Source: Oceanobacillus limi
GTDB taxonomy: Bacteria; Bacillota; Bacilli; Bacillales; Amphibacillaceae
Assembly (NCBI RefSeq): GCF_900111445.1
Contig: NZ_FOHE01000012.1
Span: forward strand, 42,165-106,164
Direction: 5' to 3'
Length of the DNA: 64,000 nucleotides
A program made the position numbers and the translations under genes. Below, one piece after another: positions 16,959 to 26,467 of the stretch (position 1 is its first letter; each line of letters starts with the position of its first letter). Below the pieces are notes generated by a model that saw only the letters and a program-made list of their open reading frames with translations, had not been told where the DNA came from and did not search any database.

Positions 16959-17807
16959 TTAAGTTAAATACTCCCTCAATGGATCGGCAACTTTTTTTAC
17001 ATCTTCCATTCCCTGCTGATACAGTGCAGTGAGTTTTTCCTTATCTCTTTCAATGCGTCCTACCTCTAATTTTTCGGTCGGATTAATAACAAATATATTG
17101 CCCTTCTTCTCTTCCTCAAAAATATAATCAAGTGTCTCATTATAAACAACATGACGTTTTTCCATTGCTTTTATTAAGCCTGGATAATCTTTATATTTCT
17201 TGCGGAAATACCAGCTGAAAGATTGCGGCTTTTTATTATACCCTCTATTTCTTGTTAAAATAACGACATTTTTTCGATTTCCATCTTTTTCCGATTGTTT
17301 AATGGGAATTGGGTCTGATATGCCTCCATCCATCAATAACCGATTATCAAATTCTACTACTGGTGCGACCAATGGTAATGAACTCGATGCACGAATAACC
17401 GTTAATATGTCTTGCTTGTAATCCTCTCTTTTATAAAAAAGTGCTTCCCCTGTCATACAATCCGTTACCCCAACAACAAACTCTTCTTGAGCTTGATGAA
17501 ATGCATCGAAATCATAAGGTTCTAACTCATTTGGTAACTTGTCGAATAAAAAGTCCATTCCAAACAGCTGCCTTTTTTTAATGAAATTCCGAAATGACAA
17601 ATAATCGGGATGGTCAATATAATCTATGTTTACCGCTCGATTTCGATCCATTTGACGAGAAATATAAGAAGATCCATTACATGCACCCGCAGACACACCG
17701 ATAACATAGGGCAAGTAAATCCCCTGCTCCATCAAATACCGAATAACTCCCGCCGTATAAACGCCCCTACTTCCTCCGCCTTCTAGTACTAGTCCTGTAT
17801 TTTCCAT
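16959..17807 (-). CDS. Patatin-like phospholipase family protein
   Basis: 282 residues, start ATG 17807 with AAAAGGGAG upstream. N-terminal oxyanion motif GGGSRGVYTAG (about 9-19), nucleophile elbow GVSAGA (about 38-43) and the catalytic Asp in DGGISDP (about 158-164) are all present. Expected to be a Ser-Asp lipid acyl hydrolase in the cytoplasm or on the inner membrane face; substrate unknown. Similar to bacterial YjjU/RssA-type patatins. Monocistronic; a REPIN lies directly upstream. Confidence 0.9.
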   Translation of the reverse strand: MENTGLVLEGGGSRGVYTAGVIRYLMEQGIYLPYVIGVSAGACNGSSYISRQMDRNRAVNIDYIDHPDYLSFRNFIKKRQLFGMDFLFDKLPNELEPYDFDAFHQAQEEFVVGVTDCMTGEALFYKREDYKQDILTVIRASSSLPLVAPVVEFDNRLLMDGGISDPIPIKQSEKDGNRKNVVILTRNRGYNKKPQSFSWYFRKKYKDYPGLIKAMEKRHVVYNETLDYIFEEEKKGNIFVINPTEKLEVGRIERDKEKLTALYQQGMEDVKKVADPLREYLT

Positions 17808-17864
17808 AAGATCTCCCTTTTAATTATAGTAATTACTATTATAAAACGTAATAGAAAAAAAACA

Positions 17865-17945
17865 AAGGGACGGTTCTCGTGCTTCCTTCTCATCAGGAAG
17901 GAAGCACGAGAACCGTCCCACTGTTTGCTCCACTGTTTGCTCATC
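17865..17945. repeat. REP-like element, inverted pair (REPIN), copy 5
   Basis: GGGACGGTTCTCGTGCTTCC and its perfect inverse GGAAGCACGAGAACCGTCCC flank an 11-base loop, then CACTGTTTGCTC twice. Can form a 20+ base-pair hairpin. It lies between divergent genes, so it is not acting only as a terminator. Confidence 0.85.
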
Positions 17946-17991
17946 TCAGTGATTGAATAGTATCATTATGTTATGAAGGAGGTTACATTTT

Positions 17992-19164
17992 ATGACTAAT
18001 TCATTTTTAGCTACGGTTGAGCGTTATATCTTAAGCGACGATAAATTTCTGCGGGATTTTGCCCTACGAACACTTAATAATTCTCATTTGGGTACAGAGC
18101 AAACTTTTCTCTATGCCTTAAAAGCAATGGACAAACTTGAACCTCATCCAATGACAAATTCTATTATACCTAGAACAAAACACATGCCTGTTACAGAAAA
18201 TGTGTTAAAAGAGGTAATCGTCCGCCTAAATAAGAAAGACAATAACTTACACTGGTATTCGATGATTCTCTCGCGTTGCGATACCGATCTAATTGTAAAG
18301 TATCAAAGTGAACTATCTCCATTCGTCAATAATGAAGCTCTTGAAACAATTGTAAGCCTATATTCGATGGATACAGAACAGTTATTCATAGAAGTCGGAT
18401 CTATTATGAATACGTTAGAAGAGGATGAATTTAACCAACACCTTTACAATTTCGGAAAGAGAATATTTAAAGAACTGATCCATCGCGGGGAATATGACGA
18501 ATCAAATATTTGGGAGATTGAAGCAGCATTAAAGGAAGAATGGGACAAGAATTTTTTATCCTATAATAGCATCTATAATGTTTACCTTGCTGGTGAAATT
18601 AACGCAACTTCTTTAATCCCTCAACTTACCGAATTACTTTCACGGGTAAACGAAGACATTTTATTAAAAGAAGTTACGGAAACTCTAATTAAAATTGGTT
18701 CAACAGAAGTATTTCCATTCATTGAAAAATATATTACGAATCAAGATACTTCTATTTTAGCAATTGATATATTAGAAAATATTAAACATCCTATTGCCGA
18801 AGAGATGCTACTACGATACTTTGATCAGTCAGACAATAAAAATCTTAAAGCACTACTAGCTGAAGCATTATGTCACCAACTATCATCAAAAGCTATTCCA
18901 AAGGTCGCCGCACTTATCGAGAGAGGCTATGATGAGACATTACCTAATCTAACAGAGCCAATCTATGCGAATTGTGTTATAAATGGGATCTATCACCCAA
19001 AACTAGAAGATTGGAAAAAAGAACTCTACGAAAAAGAAGCTCACTGGGAAGCAAGACAGAAAGAAATTGCAATACAAGATGCAAAACGCGTAAAACTCGG
19101 CCGAAACGACCCATGCCCATGCGGAAGCGGAAAGAAATTCAAAAAGTGTTGTGGAAAAACATAG
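17992..19164 (+). CDS. SEC-C motif protein with HEAT-like repeats
   Basis: 390 residues, start ATG with GAAGGAGG upstream. The body is helical with repeat-like spacing (HEAT-type; DUF1186-like). The C-terminal 20 residues form a SEC-C zinc motif, [19 protein letters not shown], the same metal-binding module found at the SecA C-terminus. Such proteins are of unknown function, possibly binding SecB-like or nucleic acid partners through the motif. Followed by a REPIN at the stop. Confidence 0.85.
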   Translation: MTNSFLATVERYILSDDKFLRDFALRTLNNSHLGTEQTFLYALKAMDKLEPHPMTNSIIPRTKHMPVTENVLKEVIVRLNKKDNNLHWYSMILSRCDTDLIVKYQSELSPFVNNEALETIVSLYSMDTEQLFIEVGSIMNTLEEDEFNQHLYNFGKRIFKELIHRGEYDESNIWEIEAALKEEWDKNFLSYNSIYNVYLAGEINATSLIPQLTELLSRVNEDILLKEVTETLIKIGSTEVFPFIEKYITNQDTSILAIDILENIKHPIAEEMLLRYFDQSDNKNLKALLAEALCHQLSSKAIPKVAALIERGYDETLPNLTEPIYANCVINGIYHPKLEDWKKELYEKEAHWEARQKEIAIQDAKRVKLGRNDPCPCGSGKKFKKCCGKT

Positions 19165-19174
19165 GGAAAAAAAT

Positions 19175-19231
19175 AGGGACGGTTCTAGTGCTTCCTTCCA
19201 CATCAGGAAGGAAGCACTAGAACCGTCCCAC
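19175..19231. repeat. REP-like element, inverted pair (REPIN), copy 6
   Basis: GGGACGGTTCTAGTGCTTCC and inverse GGAAGCACTAGAACCGTCCC, short loop, then CACTGTTTGC. The arms differ from copy 5 at one compensated position (CTCG versus CTAG with matching change on the other arm), so base pairing is conserved. Confidence 0.85.
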
Positions 19232-19237
19232 TGTTTG

Positions 19238-19552
19238 CTACAGTTTAATATTTCTTTCCATTTTCATTTTATCTTTTCGGTAACACCACATTATTTGTCT
19301 TGCCTTTAACACATCATTTTTGCGCACTTTAATATAAACAGGACTTCTCTTGTACCCAAATACAAAGAAATTTTCCCACCTGTAAGGAATCTGATATTTG
19401 ATTGGAATATTATTGTTCTTTAAAACCCAATAGTATTCATTAGCTTCATCTAACGTTGATTCATCACCACTATAAATCGTTACATTTTCATTACTGTCTC
19501 GAAACCGCCACATTAATGTGAGCGCAACAATAATTAATAGTATTTCAATCAT
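19238..19552 (-). CDS. Membrane-anchored DUF2007-like small protein
   Basis: 104 residues from ATG 19552, which has GAGGG 8 bases upstream; the frame extends to 19654 without a better start. One N-terminal helix (MIEILLIIVALTLMWRF), then a small domain containing ANEYYWVLKNNNIPIKYQ and a tail IKVRKNDVLKARQIM, like DUF2007 putative signal-transducing proteins. Function unknown. The basic tail ends next to a REPIN. Confidence 0.6.
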   Translation of the reverse strand: MIEILLIIVALTLMWRFRDSNENVTIYSGDESTLDEANEYYWVLKNNNIPIKYQIPYRWENFFVFGYKRSPVYIKVRKNDVLKARQIMWCYRKDKMKMERNIKL

Positions 19553-19897
19553 GCTATATTCCCTCTTTGTCTTTATTTGCTTGATAGGGCTAACTATTTT
19601 CCCTATGTATGAAACGAACTTCCTATCATACACGCTTAGAAACAGTCTATCCATTTAAGCAATCGACTAAAACAACAGCTTTATTCCTTCTGTGTATCAG
19701 CTTCAAATGTGCATCCCATTATAATTACAGCTTCTCTACTCGGTTCTCTCATCAGGAAGGAAGCACGAGAACCGTCCCACTGTTTGCCCACCACTGTTTG
19801 CCCATCTTCTTCCTTCGTAGACCTCTATCCGTTTCGGTTCCTTCAGTAGGATCATAGAATTCTAGTAAACCTATGATTCAATTTAGGAGGAATTTTT
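19553..19897. other. Intergenic region with REP copy 7
   Basis: No gene supported. It contains a half-inverted REP unit at 19750-19804 (GGAAGCACGAGAACCGTCCC then two CACTGTTTGC units); just before it CGGTTCTCTCATCAGG looks like the remains of the other arm. The promoter of the AprX-like gene must lie in the last 90 bases. Confidence 0.6.
19750..19804 (-). repeat. REP-like element, decayed pair, copy 7
   Basis: One intact arm GGAAGCACGAGAACCGTCCC plus tandem CACTGTTTGCCC units; the opposite arm is reduced to CGGTTCTCT. Confidence 0.75.
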
Positions 19898-21262
19898 ATG
19901 TCGGAATTTTCAACGGTTCAGTTGATTCAACGTTATTCGAATAAGCTAGATCGAAAGCTAAGACAGGAATTATTGGAGTTATACCATCCTTCAACTTCAA
20001 AACCTAGTATCGCACGCTCTCTCATTGAAAAATCACTGAATAGATACAAAAAGTTTTCTGTCATTGCTGAATTCAATGATGCAAGCTGCTATGTAGAAGG
20101 GGTGAAAGAAGCACAATCTATTGTAAAGAAGCATTCAAGATGTAAGATGAAGCATGATTATCCATCCATTAATAGCTGTTGTATGGAGCTGTCCCCCAAT
20201 GCAATTGGAAACCTACTCGATACTTGTCCCCATACCAAAAAACTTCATATTGACCATGAGGTAAAAGCACTACTAGATGTTGCAACCCCCTCTATTAATG
20301 CACTACAAGTAACCGATTCTGATATTAATATTACTGGTAGAAATACAACCATTGCGATCATTGACACCGGCATTTATCCGCATGAGGATTTGAAGGATCA
20401 TTCCGGTACAACTAGCAAAGATAGAATAATTGCATTTGAAGATTTGGTTAATCACCGTAAGGGTCCCTATGATGACAACGGACATGGGACACATTGCGCT
20501 GGTGATGCAGCTGGAAACGGCTTTTCACTAAACGGAAAGTTTGCCAGTCCCGCCCCTGATGCCAATTTAGTAGGTGTAAAAGTTTTAAATCGAATCGGGT
20601 CTGGCTCGCTTTCTACTGTTACAGCAGGAGTTCAATGGTGCATCGATTACAATAACAATCCAAATAACACGAATAAAATTGATATTATTTCCATGTCACT
20701 TGGAGCGCCAAGTACGGATGAAGAAACTCCACTCGAAAAAATCGTCAGGGAAGCATGGAATAAACATGGGATAGTTATGTGTGTTGCAGCAGGTAATGAA
20801 GGACCAGATGCTGGAACAATTACTAGCCCAGGCACCGTACAAGAGGTAATTACAGTTGGAGCCATCGACGATAAAAATACAGTTGTAAGAAGAGATGACG
20901 AAATTGCTGACTTTTCCAGTCGTAATACAGATAACAGTCCTATAAAACCTGACGTAGTAGCACCAGGTACAAACATCGTTTCCTTGCGATCACCCTACTC
21001 TTATTTAGAAATACTACAAAAAAACAACCGTATTGGAAGCAACTATATAACGTTATCAGGAACTTCCATGGCTACCCCAATATGCGCAGGTGCCTGCGCA
21101 CAAATTATTGAATACACAAGACGCCGTGGTATGGAGCTAACCCCAGATGAATTAAAACAAATATTAGTAGCTGGCGCTAGCTTGCGAGAGGAATGGGAAA
21201 ATGATAGAAAAACATACGGAAATGGATATATCAATATACAAGAAACCATAAGCTTGATTTGA
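19898..21262 (+). CDS. aprX: S8 family serine protease, AprX-like
   Basis: 454 residues, start ATG with AGGAGGAA upstream. Catalytic triad visible: Asp156 in IIDTGI, His197 in NGHGTHCAGD, Ser390 in LSGTSMATPICAG; oxyanion Asn in AAGNEGPD. Residues 1-130 resemble a subtilase propeptide. No signal peptide, as for B. subtilis AprX (442 residues), a cytoplasmic subtilase of stationary phase. Symbol given by similarity of length and layout. A REPIN begins at the stop codon. Confidence 0.85.
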   Translation: MSEFSTVQLIQRYSNKLDRKLRQELLELYHPSTSKPSIARSLIEKSLNRYKKFSVIAEFNDASCYVEGVKEAQSIVKKHSRCKMKHDYPSINSCCMELSPNAIGNLLDTCPHTKKLHIDHEVKALLDVATPSINALQVTDSDINITGRNTTIAIIDTGIYPHEDLKDHSGTTSKDRIIAFEDLVNHRKGPYDDNGHGTHCAGDAAGNGFSLNGKFASPAPDANLVGVKVLNRIGSGSLSTVTAGVQWCIDYNNNPNNTNKIDIISMSLGAPSTDEETPLEKIVREAWNKHGIVMCVAAGNEGPDAGTITSPGTVQEVITVGAIDDKNTVVRRDDEIADFSSRNTDNSPIKPDVVAPGTNIVSLRSPYSYLEILQKNNRIGSNYITLSGTSMATPICAGACAQIIEYTRRRGMELTPDELKQILVAGASLREEWENDRKTYGNGYINIQETISLI

Positions 21263-21335
21263 AGCATGGGAAGCATGGGGACGGTTCTTTTGCTTCCTTG
21301 GTAAGGAAGGAAAAGAACCGTCCCACTGTTTGCCC
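21261..21335. repeat. REP-like element, inverted pair (REPIN), copy 8
   Basis: GGGACGGTTCTTTTGCTTCC, loop, GGAAAAGAACCGTCCC and CACTGTTTGCC. It overlaps the last bases of the protease gene. Confidence 0.85.
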
Positions 21336-21453
21336 AATGTGATTTATATCATATTGTTCATGTTGTGTATGAATTATAATGGCAATAAGACGAGGCTTAG
21401 GCTGGGAAAATGGTAGGAAGTCCCGCTGGATAAAAATCACACTGAGGTGAAAA

Positions 21454-22665
21454 ATGGTGCAAGCACATTTAGATATGAGACGAATCAATAGGATAAAAGA
21501 TATATTACTTCAATTACAAAATGGAGATTCCGTACAAAACGTCCAAGAGGATTTTGATCAGCATGTTAACAACATGAACACGAAGGATATTTTGCTGATT
21601 TTGCAAGAAATTAAAAATAGTGACAATGGTATCACCATGAAGGAGATCAAGGATTTTTTTGACATCTATCATTCTCTATACGGTCATTCGATTCAAGACA
21701 TTCATGTTCCAAATTCACAACATCCTGGACATCCGCTTCAAATTTTCAACGAGGAAAACCAAATGTTTGAATCCATATTAACCAGACTAAATATCCTCAT
21801 TAAGGCTATTGAAAACGATCCACAACACCCAATAGAGCAATTACAAGATAAAATGAACCAACTAGGGAAATTTTACAGTCATTACAATCGGAAAGAGAAA
21901 CTCTTTTTCCCGCTACTTGAGCGTCATCGCATTTATTCCCTTTCACGAACAATGTGGGCAGATGATGATCGCATCCGAACCTTGTATAAAGGTGCTAAAA
22001 GAATGATGGAAAAAATGCCAGAAATTGATTTCCAGTACATCAAGCAAGCATACAATGACCTGGAAAGTGCATGTAGAGACATGATCTTACAAGAAGAACT
22101 TTTCCTATTGCCGATCGCAACGTCCATTTTTAAGGAAGCTGACTGGGTTGCCATTGCAAAGGAAAGTAAAGCATTTGGTTATGCAGTCAATGATCCAGAG
22201 GCAGACTGGTTTCCCGAAGACATGGAAAAAGAAACCGAAACACCTAATACCGAACATTTACGATTTGGTGGGGGTTACTTAACCGTAAAAGAAGCCAATC
22301 ACATTCTGAACAATTTACCGTTAGAAATAACATTCGTCGATAAAAATGGCATTTTTAAATATTTCAATGAAATAGTAGAATCATCCGAAATGATGTTCAT
22401 CCGCACACCAGCTTCGATCGGAAGGAATGTAGCAATGTGCCACCCTCCTAAAAGTTTGAAAAAAGTCATGCAGCTCATTCATGACTTGCAGGCGAAGAAA
22501 CGCTCATCCGAAACAATGTGGTTCAAAAAGAAAGATCAATACGTTCATGTAACGTATAAAGGTCTGTTCGATGATAATGGAGCGTACTTAGGTATTTTGG
22601 AATATGTTCAAGATATTCAGCCATTTCTTGACTTGCCACGCGAGGTAAAAAAAGAACTAAAATAA
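21454..22665 (+). CDS. DUF438 protein: hemerythrin-like and PAS domains
   Basis: 403 residues, start ATG with GAGGTG upstream. Order: N-terminal DUF438 domain (about 10-80), hemerythrin-like HHE domain (about 85-210; HPGHPLQIFNEENQMFE and HYNRKEKLFFPLLERH supply the His/Glu iron ligands, EELFLLP later), then a PAS-like domain (about 285-395). Members are thought to sense oxygen or NO through the di-iron site. Followed by a terminator; monocistronic. Confidence 0.85.
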   Translation: MVQAHLDMRRINRIKDILLQLQNGDSVQNVQEDFDQHVNNMNTKDILLILQEIKNSDNGITMKEIKDFFDIYHSLYGHSIQDIHVPNSQHPGHPLQIFNEENQMFESILTRLNILIKAIENDPQHPIEQLQDKMNQLGKFYSHYNRKEKLFFPLLERHRIYSLSRTMWADDDRIRTLYKGAKRMMEKMPEIDFQYIKQAYNDLESACRDMILQEELFLLPIATSIFKEADWVAIAKESKAFGYAVNDPEADWFPEDMEKETETPNTEHLRFGGGYLTVKEANHILNNLPLEITFVDKNGIFKYFNEIVESSEMMFIRTPASIGRNVAMCHPPKSLKKVMQLIHDLQAKKRSSETMWFKKKDQYVHVTYKGLFDDNGAYLGILEYVQDIQPFLDLPREVKKELK

Positions 22666-22675
22666 TAAATGAAAG

Positions 22676-22716
22676 AATAGGTCTGTCCACGCAATGAAAG
22701 GGCAGACCTTTTTTTC
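22676..22716 (+). terminator. Terminator of the DUF438 gene
   Basis: AGGTCTGTCC pairs with GGGCAGACCT, 10-base loop, then TTTTTTT. Confidence 0.85.
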
Positions 22717-22840
22717 AAAAATCCTAAATAAATAGTTCTTAAACTTTCCTCCAATCAATGCTAAGATAAAGACTAGTAACAATTAACAATAGCAAATGGA
22801 CACCCTAGACCATGTCCGCTACAGGTGGTGAGATCGATTG

Positions 22841-25045
22841 ATGAAGCATTCTCTAAAAATAGTTATCTGTTGGATTTTATTAAGACTATTATCGATTCCA
22901 GATAGAGATCGGAAATCTACCATTTGGTTTATGTTAGCTTTCTTGATTGCTAGCATGCTAGCTTCCGTGATTCAAGTTATAGGCAATCCAACGGGAGCGA
23001 GTCTATTCTCGCACGCTACGAACATAGGGAAAGCAACTGCTGTCACTGGCATTGAATTTTTCGGATGGACGTTGGCAATAAGTGCTCTATTATCTTTCCT
23101 ATATATCCCACTTCCACGCCTATTATTAGGGAGTTTCAGTTACTTGATATATAAAAGTGCAACTATTTTAATAGACGAAAATAGTGGGACATTATTTTCT
23201 TACATTGTCAGTTTTAGCTACGGCTTGCTTTGTCTTCTCATTACCATATTCCTGATCGTTCTTTTTCACCGGAAAATGAGACATCTAATCAAACTTGCCA
23301 TTCTAATTGGGGTAATTTTTTCTATTTATCTCGTCTTTCACAGCATGGAAAATAAGACCGTATATAGAGAATTACCGGCTCTTTCTGACACTATTATTCA
23401 AAAAACAATGCTAAAAGACCCTAGTAAAAAGGGGGATTATCCATACACATTTTTAACTTACGGTAGTGGTAACGACAAGCACCGCGAAGGATTTGGTAAG
23501 GGTGTGAATATCACAACACCAACTGTAGATGCATCTGATTTTATTACGAAATGGGGAGAGAAACGGGAAGCTTTCTGGGGGTTTGATCAGGGCCAATTAC
23601 CAGTCAACGCAAGGGTTTGGCTGCCAGAGGGAGAAGGACCTTTTCCAGTTGTTCTTATGGTCCACGGGAACCACACCATGGAATATTTTTCAACAGCTGG
23701 CTATGATTATTTAGGCGAGCTATTAGCGAGTCGAGGGGTTGTCGCTGCTTCGGTAGATGAAGATTTTATCAATTATTCAAATGTTTCAGGGTCTCCGAAT
23801 AATAACTATGAATTGCGGGCCTGGATGCTCTTGCAACATCTTGTTCAACTAGAAAAGCTCAACCAAACTCCAGGAAATGAACTTTATGAAAAAATAGACT
23901 TAACTAAGGTTGGTTTAGTTGGCCATTCACGTGGAGGGCAGGCAGTCTCCATGGTTGCTGATTATGATCGCTTTTTTCAGGATGAACGGTTGTCAGAAAG
24001 TATGGAAAACATTCAAATAAAAGGGGTCGTAGCACTTGCTCCAACAGATAAAAAGGTAGATGGGAAAAGGCCTCGATTGGACAATGCTTCCTACCTACTT
24101 ATTCAAGGAGCACAAGATGCCGATATCAATAACTTCCGTGGGGACCGCCAATTCTATCGAACAACATTGGATAAGGATGATCATTCCTTCAAGGCCTCTC
24201 TTTATATAGAGGGGGCCAACCATAGCCAATTTAACACAGAATGGGGAAGCATGGATATGAGCTTGCCAAAAGGGCTTTTCTTAAACAGGATGCAGTTAAT
24301 GAAGCCAGAAGATCAGCGTCAAATAGCTAAAGTATACATTTCCGCTTTTTTCGAACGAACGCTTCATGAAAATACAGCTTATGAAAGCCTGTTCCGAGAT
24401 TACCAGTTTGGTAGACAATGGCTTCCAGACAGCCAATTCGTAAGTAAATATCAAAATTCAAGTTATTTTCCACTTCTGGAATTTAAGCGAACCCAACCAG
24501 CACCTGCAAACGGAATAACCATTGATACTGAAGGCTTTACAGAATCAGAAATTATAACTCCTAAGGATCGACGGGATAATAAACGATTAGAAGATGCCGT
24601 ACAATTGGAGTGGGAAAATAATGCCGAATACTCGCTTCATCTGCCAAACGATTTCTCGAGTAATGAAGAGATGGAAAGTCTAAACCATGTTGTCTTCACG
24701 ATGGCAAATGGAAATAACGAGGACAAAAATAAAGAAACTCTCGAATTGGAGATCGAATTAGAAACGACGGATGGCGTATCTGTTACCCTACCGCTAGCTG
24801 AATTCATGCCATTTCCACCGGTGATTTCAACGGAATTTACTCCCTTTGGCTTATTCGATGAAATATTCAGAGATGGAAAATATGAAAAATCATGGGAGCC
24901 CGTTTTTCAAACTTTTGAAATCCCACTTTCTGCATACGAAAAGGAACATCCAGCATTTAACAAAAGCAACCTAAACCAAATAACACTGCACATCACCACA
25001 CACCCAGGCAAAATAATCATAGAAAACATCGGCCTCTCACAGTGA
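22841..25045 (+). CDS. Large membrane-anchored alpha/beta hydrolase
   Basis: 734 residues from ATG 22841 (GGTGGTGAG upstream). Four or so membrane helices fill residues 25-170. The extracytoplasmic part has a hydrolase fold: LPEGEGPFPVVLMVHGNHT (oxyanion strand), nucleophile elbow GHSRGGQAVS, an acidic loop (LIQGAQDADINNFRGD) and catalytic His in EGANHSQFN. The order fits PET-hydrolase or chlorophyllase-like alpha/beta hydrolases. A beta-rich C-terminal domain (about 560-734) follows. Substrate unknown. Ends at a REP copy. Confidence 0.8.
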   Translation: MKHSLKIVICWILLRLLSIPDRDRKSTIWFMLAFLIASMLASVIQVIGNPTGASLFSHATNIGKATAVTGIEFFGWTLAISALLSFLYIPLPRLLLGSFSYLIYKSATILIDENSGTLFSYIVSFSYGLLCLLITIFLIVLFHRKMRHLIKLAILIGVIFSIYLVFHSMENKTVYRELPALSDTIIQKTMLKDPSKKGDYPYTFLTYGSGNDKHREGFGKGVNITTPTVDASDFITKWGEKREAFWGFDQGQLPVNARVWLPEGEGPFPVVLMVHGNHTMEYFSTAGYDYLGELLASRGVVAASVDEDFINYSNVSGSPNNNYELRAWMLLQHLVQLEKLNQTPGNELYEKIDLTKVGLVGHSRGGQAVSMVADYDRFFQDERLSESMENIQIKGVVALAPTDKKVDGKRPRLDNASYLLIQGAQDADINNFRGDRQFYRTTLDKDDHSFKASLYIEGANHSQFNTEWGSMDMSLPKGLFLNRMQLMKPEDQRQIAKVYISAFFERTLHENTAYESLFRDYQFGRQWLPDSQFVSKYQNSSYFPLLEFKRTQPAPANGITIDTEGFTESEIITPKDRRDNKRLEDAVQLEWENNAEYSLHLPNDFSSNEEMESLNHVVFTMANGNNEDKNKETLELEIELETTDGVSVTLPLAEFMPFPPVISTEFTPFGLFDEIFRDGKYEKSWEPVFQTFEIPLSAYEKEHPAFNKSNLNQITLHITTHPGKIIIENIGLSQ

Positions 25046-25080
25046 AGGAAGCGGTGGGACGGTTCTTCTGCTTCCTCCCC
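25046..25080 (+). repeat. REP-like element, copy 9
   Basis: GGAAGCGGTGGGACGGTTCT then TCTGCTTCC, immediately after the hydrolase stop. Followed at 25106-25141 by a separate perfect hairpin (AATCAAGTAGCC / GGCTACTTGATT) that may end transcription from both sides. Confidence 0.8.
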
Positions 25081-25105
25081 CTCTTCCTACTGCATAAATG
25101 GTAAA

Positions 25106-25141
25106 TCAAGTAGCCCTCCCTTGTGAGAGGCTACTTGATTC
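25106..25141. terminator. Bidirectional hairpin between convergent genes
   Basis: AATCAAGTAGCC / GGCTACTTGATT with a 12-base loop, between the hydrolase gene and the TPR gene that converge here. No clear T run. Confidence 0.55.
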
Positions 25142-25184
25142 ACTTACCTTTTTCTCCATTCTACAGAAACATTTCCCATTCCTT

Positions 25185-26330
25185 TTAATGCATCTGGAAT
25201 TTTTCATTTTCCATTTTCACAAACTTATTTTCGTAAAAGTTTTTCTTTTTCTTGTTTCCCATACGATCAAAAAACGCAATAATATCTCCGAGCGCATTTC
25301 TTATTAACTCCATGTCACTTGTTTTTTCCAACTGCCCATAAGCTTTTTCATAGTGAATACCTGCCAGTAACTTTTCCTGTTGATCTTTGTGCTCCAAACA
25401 ATAAGCATATTGCATATAAATTATTCCAAGCTCTCTAGCCGAATAATTAGGCACTTTTAGATGTATAGCGATTGCCCGATCATAATAGGGGAGCGCTTCT
25501 TCATATTTGGCTTGGTCGAAATAATTATAAGCCATTTCTGTATAAGCCTCTGCATGGGCAAACTTATTGGTTAAAGTCGTATTCGAGTCCTCCATTATGG
25601 ATATTGCTTCTCTCAAGTGAGAAGAAGCTTTCTCATATGCTTTCTTACTTCCATATAATTTTGCGATACTTACAAGACTATTTACTTTTATCTCAACGTT
25701 TTCATCCGTACTCAGCTCAATCGTATGTTGGAAATGCTCGATTGCTTCCTCCTTCTTATTAACTCTAGAATGAAGCGTTCCCAGCTTAAAATTTAAGAAA
25801 AGAACCAGTTCCGATTCCTGTTCTTCTGCTTTCTCTACATAGAGCAAAGCGCGTTGATAATACTTGATGGCTCGAACGAATTTTTCTAAAGTTTCTTCTG
25901 CTTCTCCAAGTACTACATATGCTCGAGCTGCTTCCAACTGGTCAAAGTCATCCTCAGCATCTATTTGCTTCACAGCATCTGACATTATTTTTCTGGTAAG
26001 CTTAAAGTCACACATGAATGCTACATTACCAAACAAAATTACGTTACTAATTGATGCATCTGTTGAATCCTTATATAGAACTTTAATAATATCAGCGGCT
26101 TTCTTTTTCTCGCCAATTTGGGTATGACAAATAGCATCAATGAAAGATAACGTCCTTTCTATCTCACGATTCATTTCGTGTTTTTCCCGGAACCGATTCG
26201 TTCTTGATAAAACATGCAAAAAGTGGCCACGTCTGAATTCCTCTACAATGACATGAATATCTTCTTCATTCACCCCATTCGAAAACTTATTCAACTGTTC
26301 ACCCACATCAAGTACATCCGTCATTGCCAT
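25185..26330 (-). CDS. TPR protein, Rap-like
   Basis: 381 residues made of tetratricopeptide repeats (for example EKFVRAIKYYQRALLYVEKAEEQ, EEAIEHFQHTIELSTDENVE, EEALPYYDRAIAIHLKV). The N-terminal 90 residues are a helical domain different from the repeats, the layout of Rap/Aim-type regulators, but no linked small Phr peptide gene is seen downstream. No membrane segment. Function unknown; a scaffold or peptide-responsive regulator is possible. Upstream lies a REPIN and another TPR gene. Confidence 0.7.
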   Translation of the reverse strand: MAMTDVLDVGEQLNKFSNGVNEEDIHVIVEEFRRGHFLHVLSRTNRFREKHEMNREIERTLSFIDAICHTQIGEKKKAADIIKVLYKDSTDASISNVILFGNVAFMCDFKLTRKIMSDAVKQIDAEDDFDQLEAARAYVVLGEAEETLEKFVRAIKYYQRALLYVEKAEEQESELVLFLNFKLGTLHSRVNKKEEAIEHFQHTIELSTDENVEIKVNSLVSIAKLYGSKKAYEKASSHLREAISIMEDSNTTLTNKFAHAEAYTEMAYNYFDQAKYEEALPYYDRAIAIHLKVPNYSARELGIIYMQYAYCLEHKDQQEKLLAGIHYEKAYGQLEKTSDMELIRNALGDIIAFFDRMGNKKKKNFYENKFVKMENEKFQMH

Positions 26331-26391
26331 AGCCTAACATCACTCCCATCAGAAACATTTATCACCAGTGTACCCATCCTGTGGTGAATAT

Positions 26392-26467
26392 AGAAGCAGT
26401 GGGACGGTTCTTCTGCTTCCTTCTCTCGTTGAAGAAGGAAGCACGAGAACCGTCCCACTGTTTGCCC
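26392..26467. repeat. REP-like element, inverted pair, copy 10
   Basis: GGGACGGTTCTTCTGCTTCC and GGAAGCACGAGAACCGTCCC flank a short loop; then CACTGTTTGCCCC. It ends at the last codon of the following minus-strand gene. The arms are not perfect complements (TTCTGC versus GCACGA), suggesting arm exchange between copies. Confidence 0.85.
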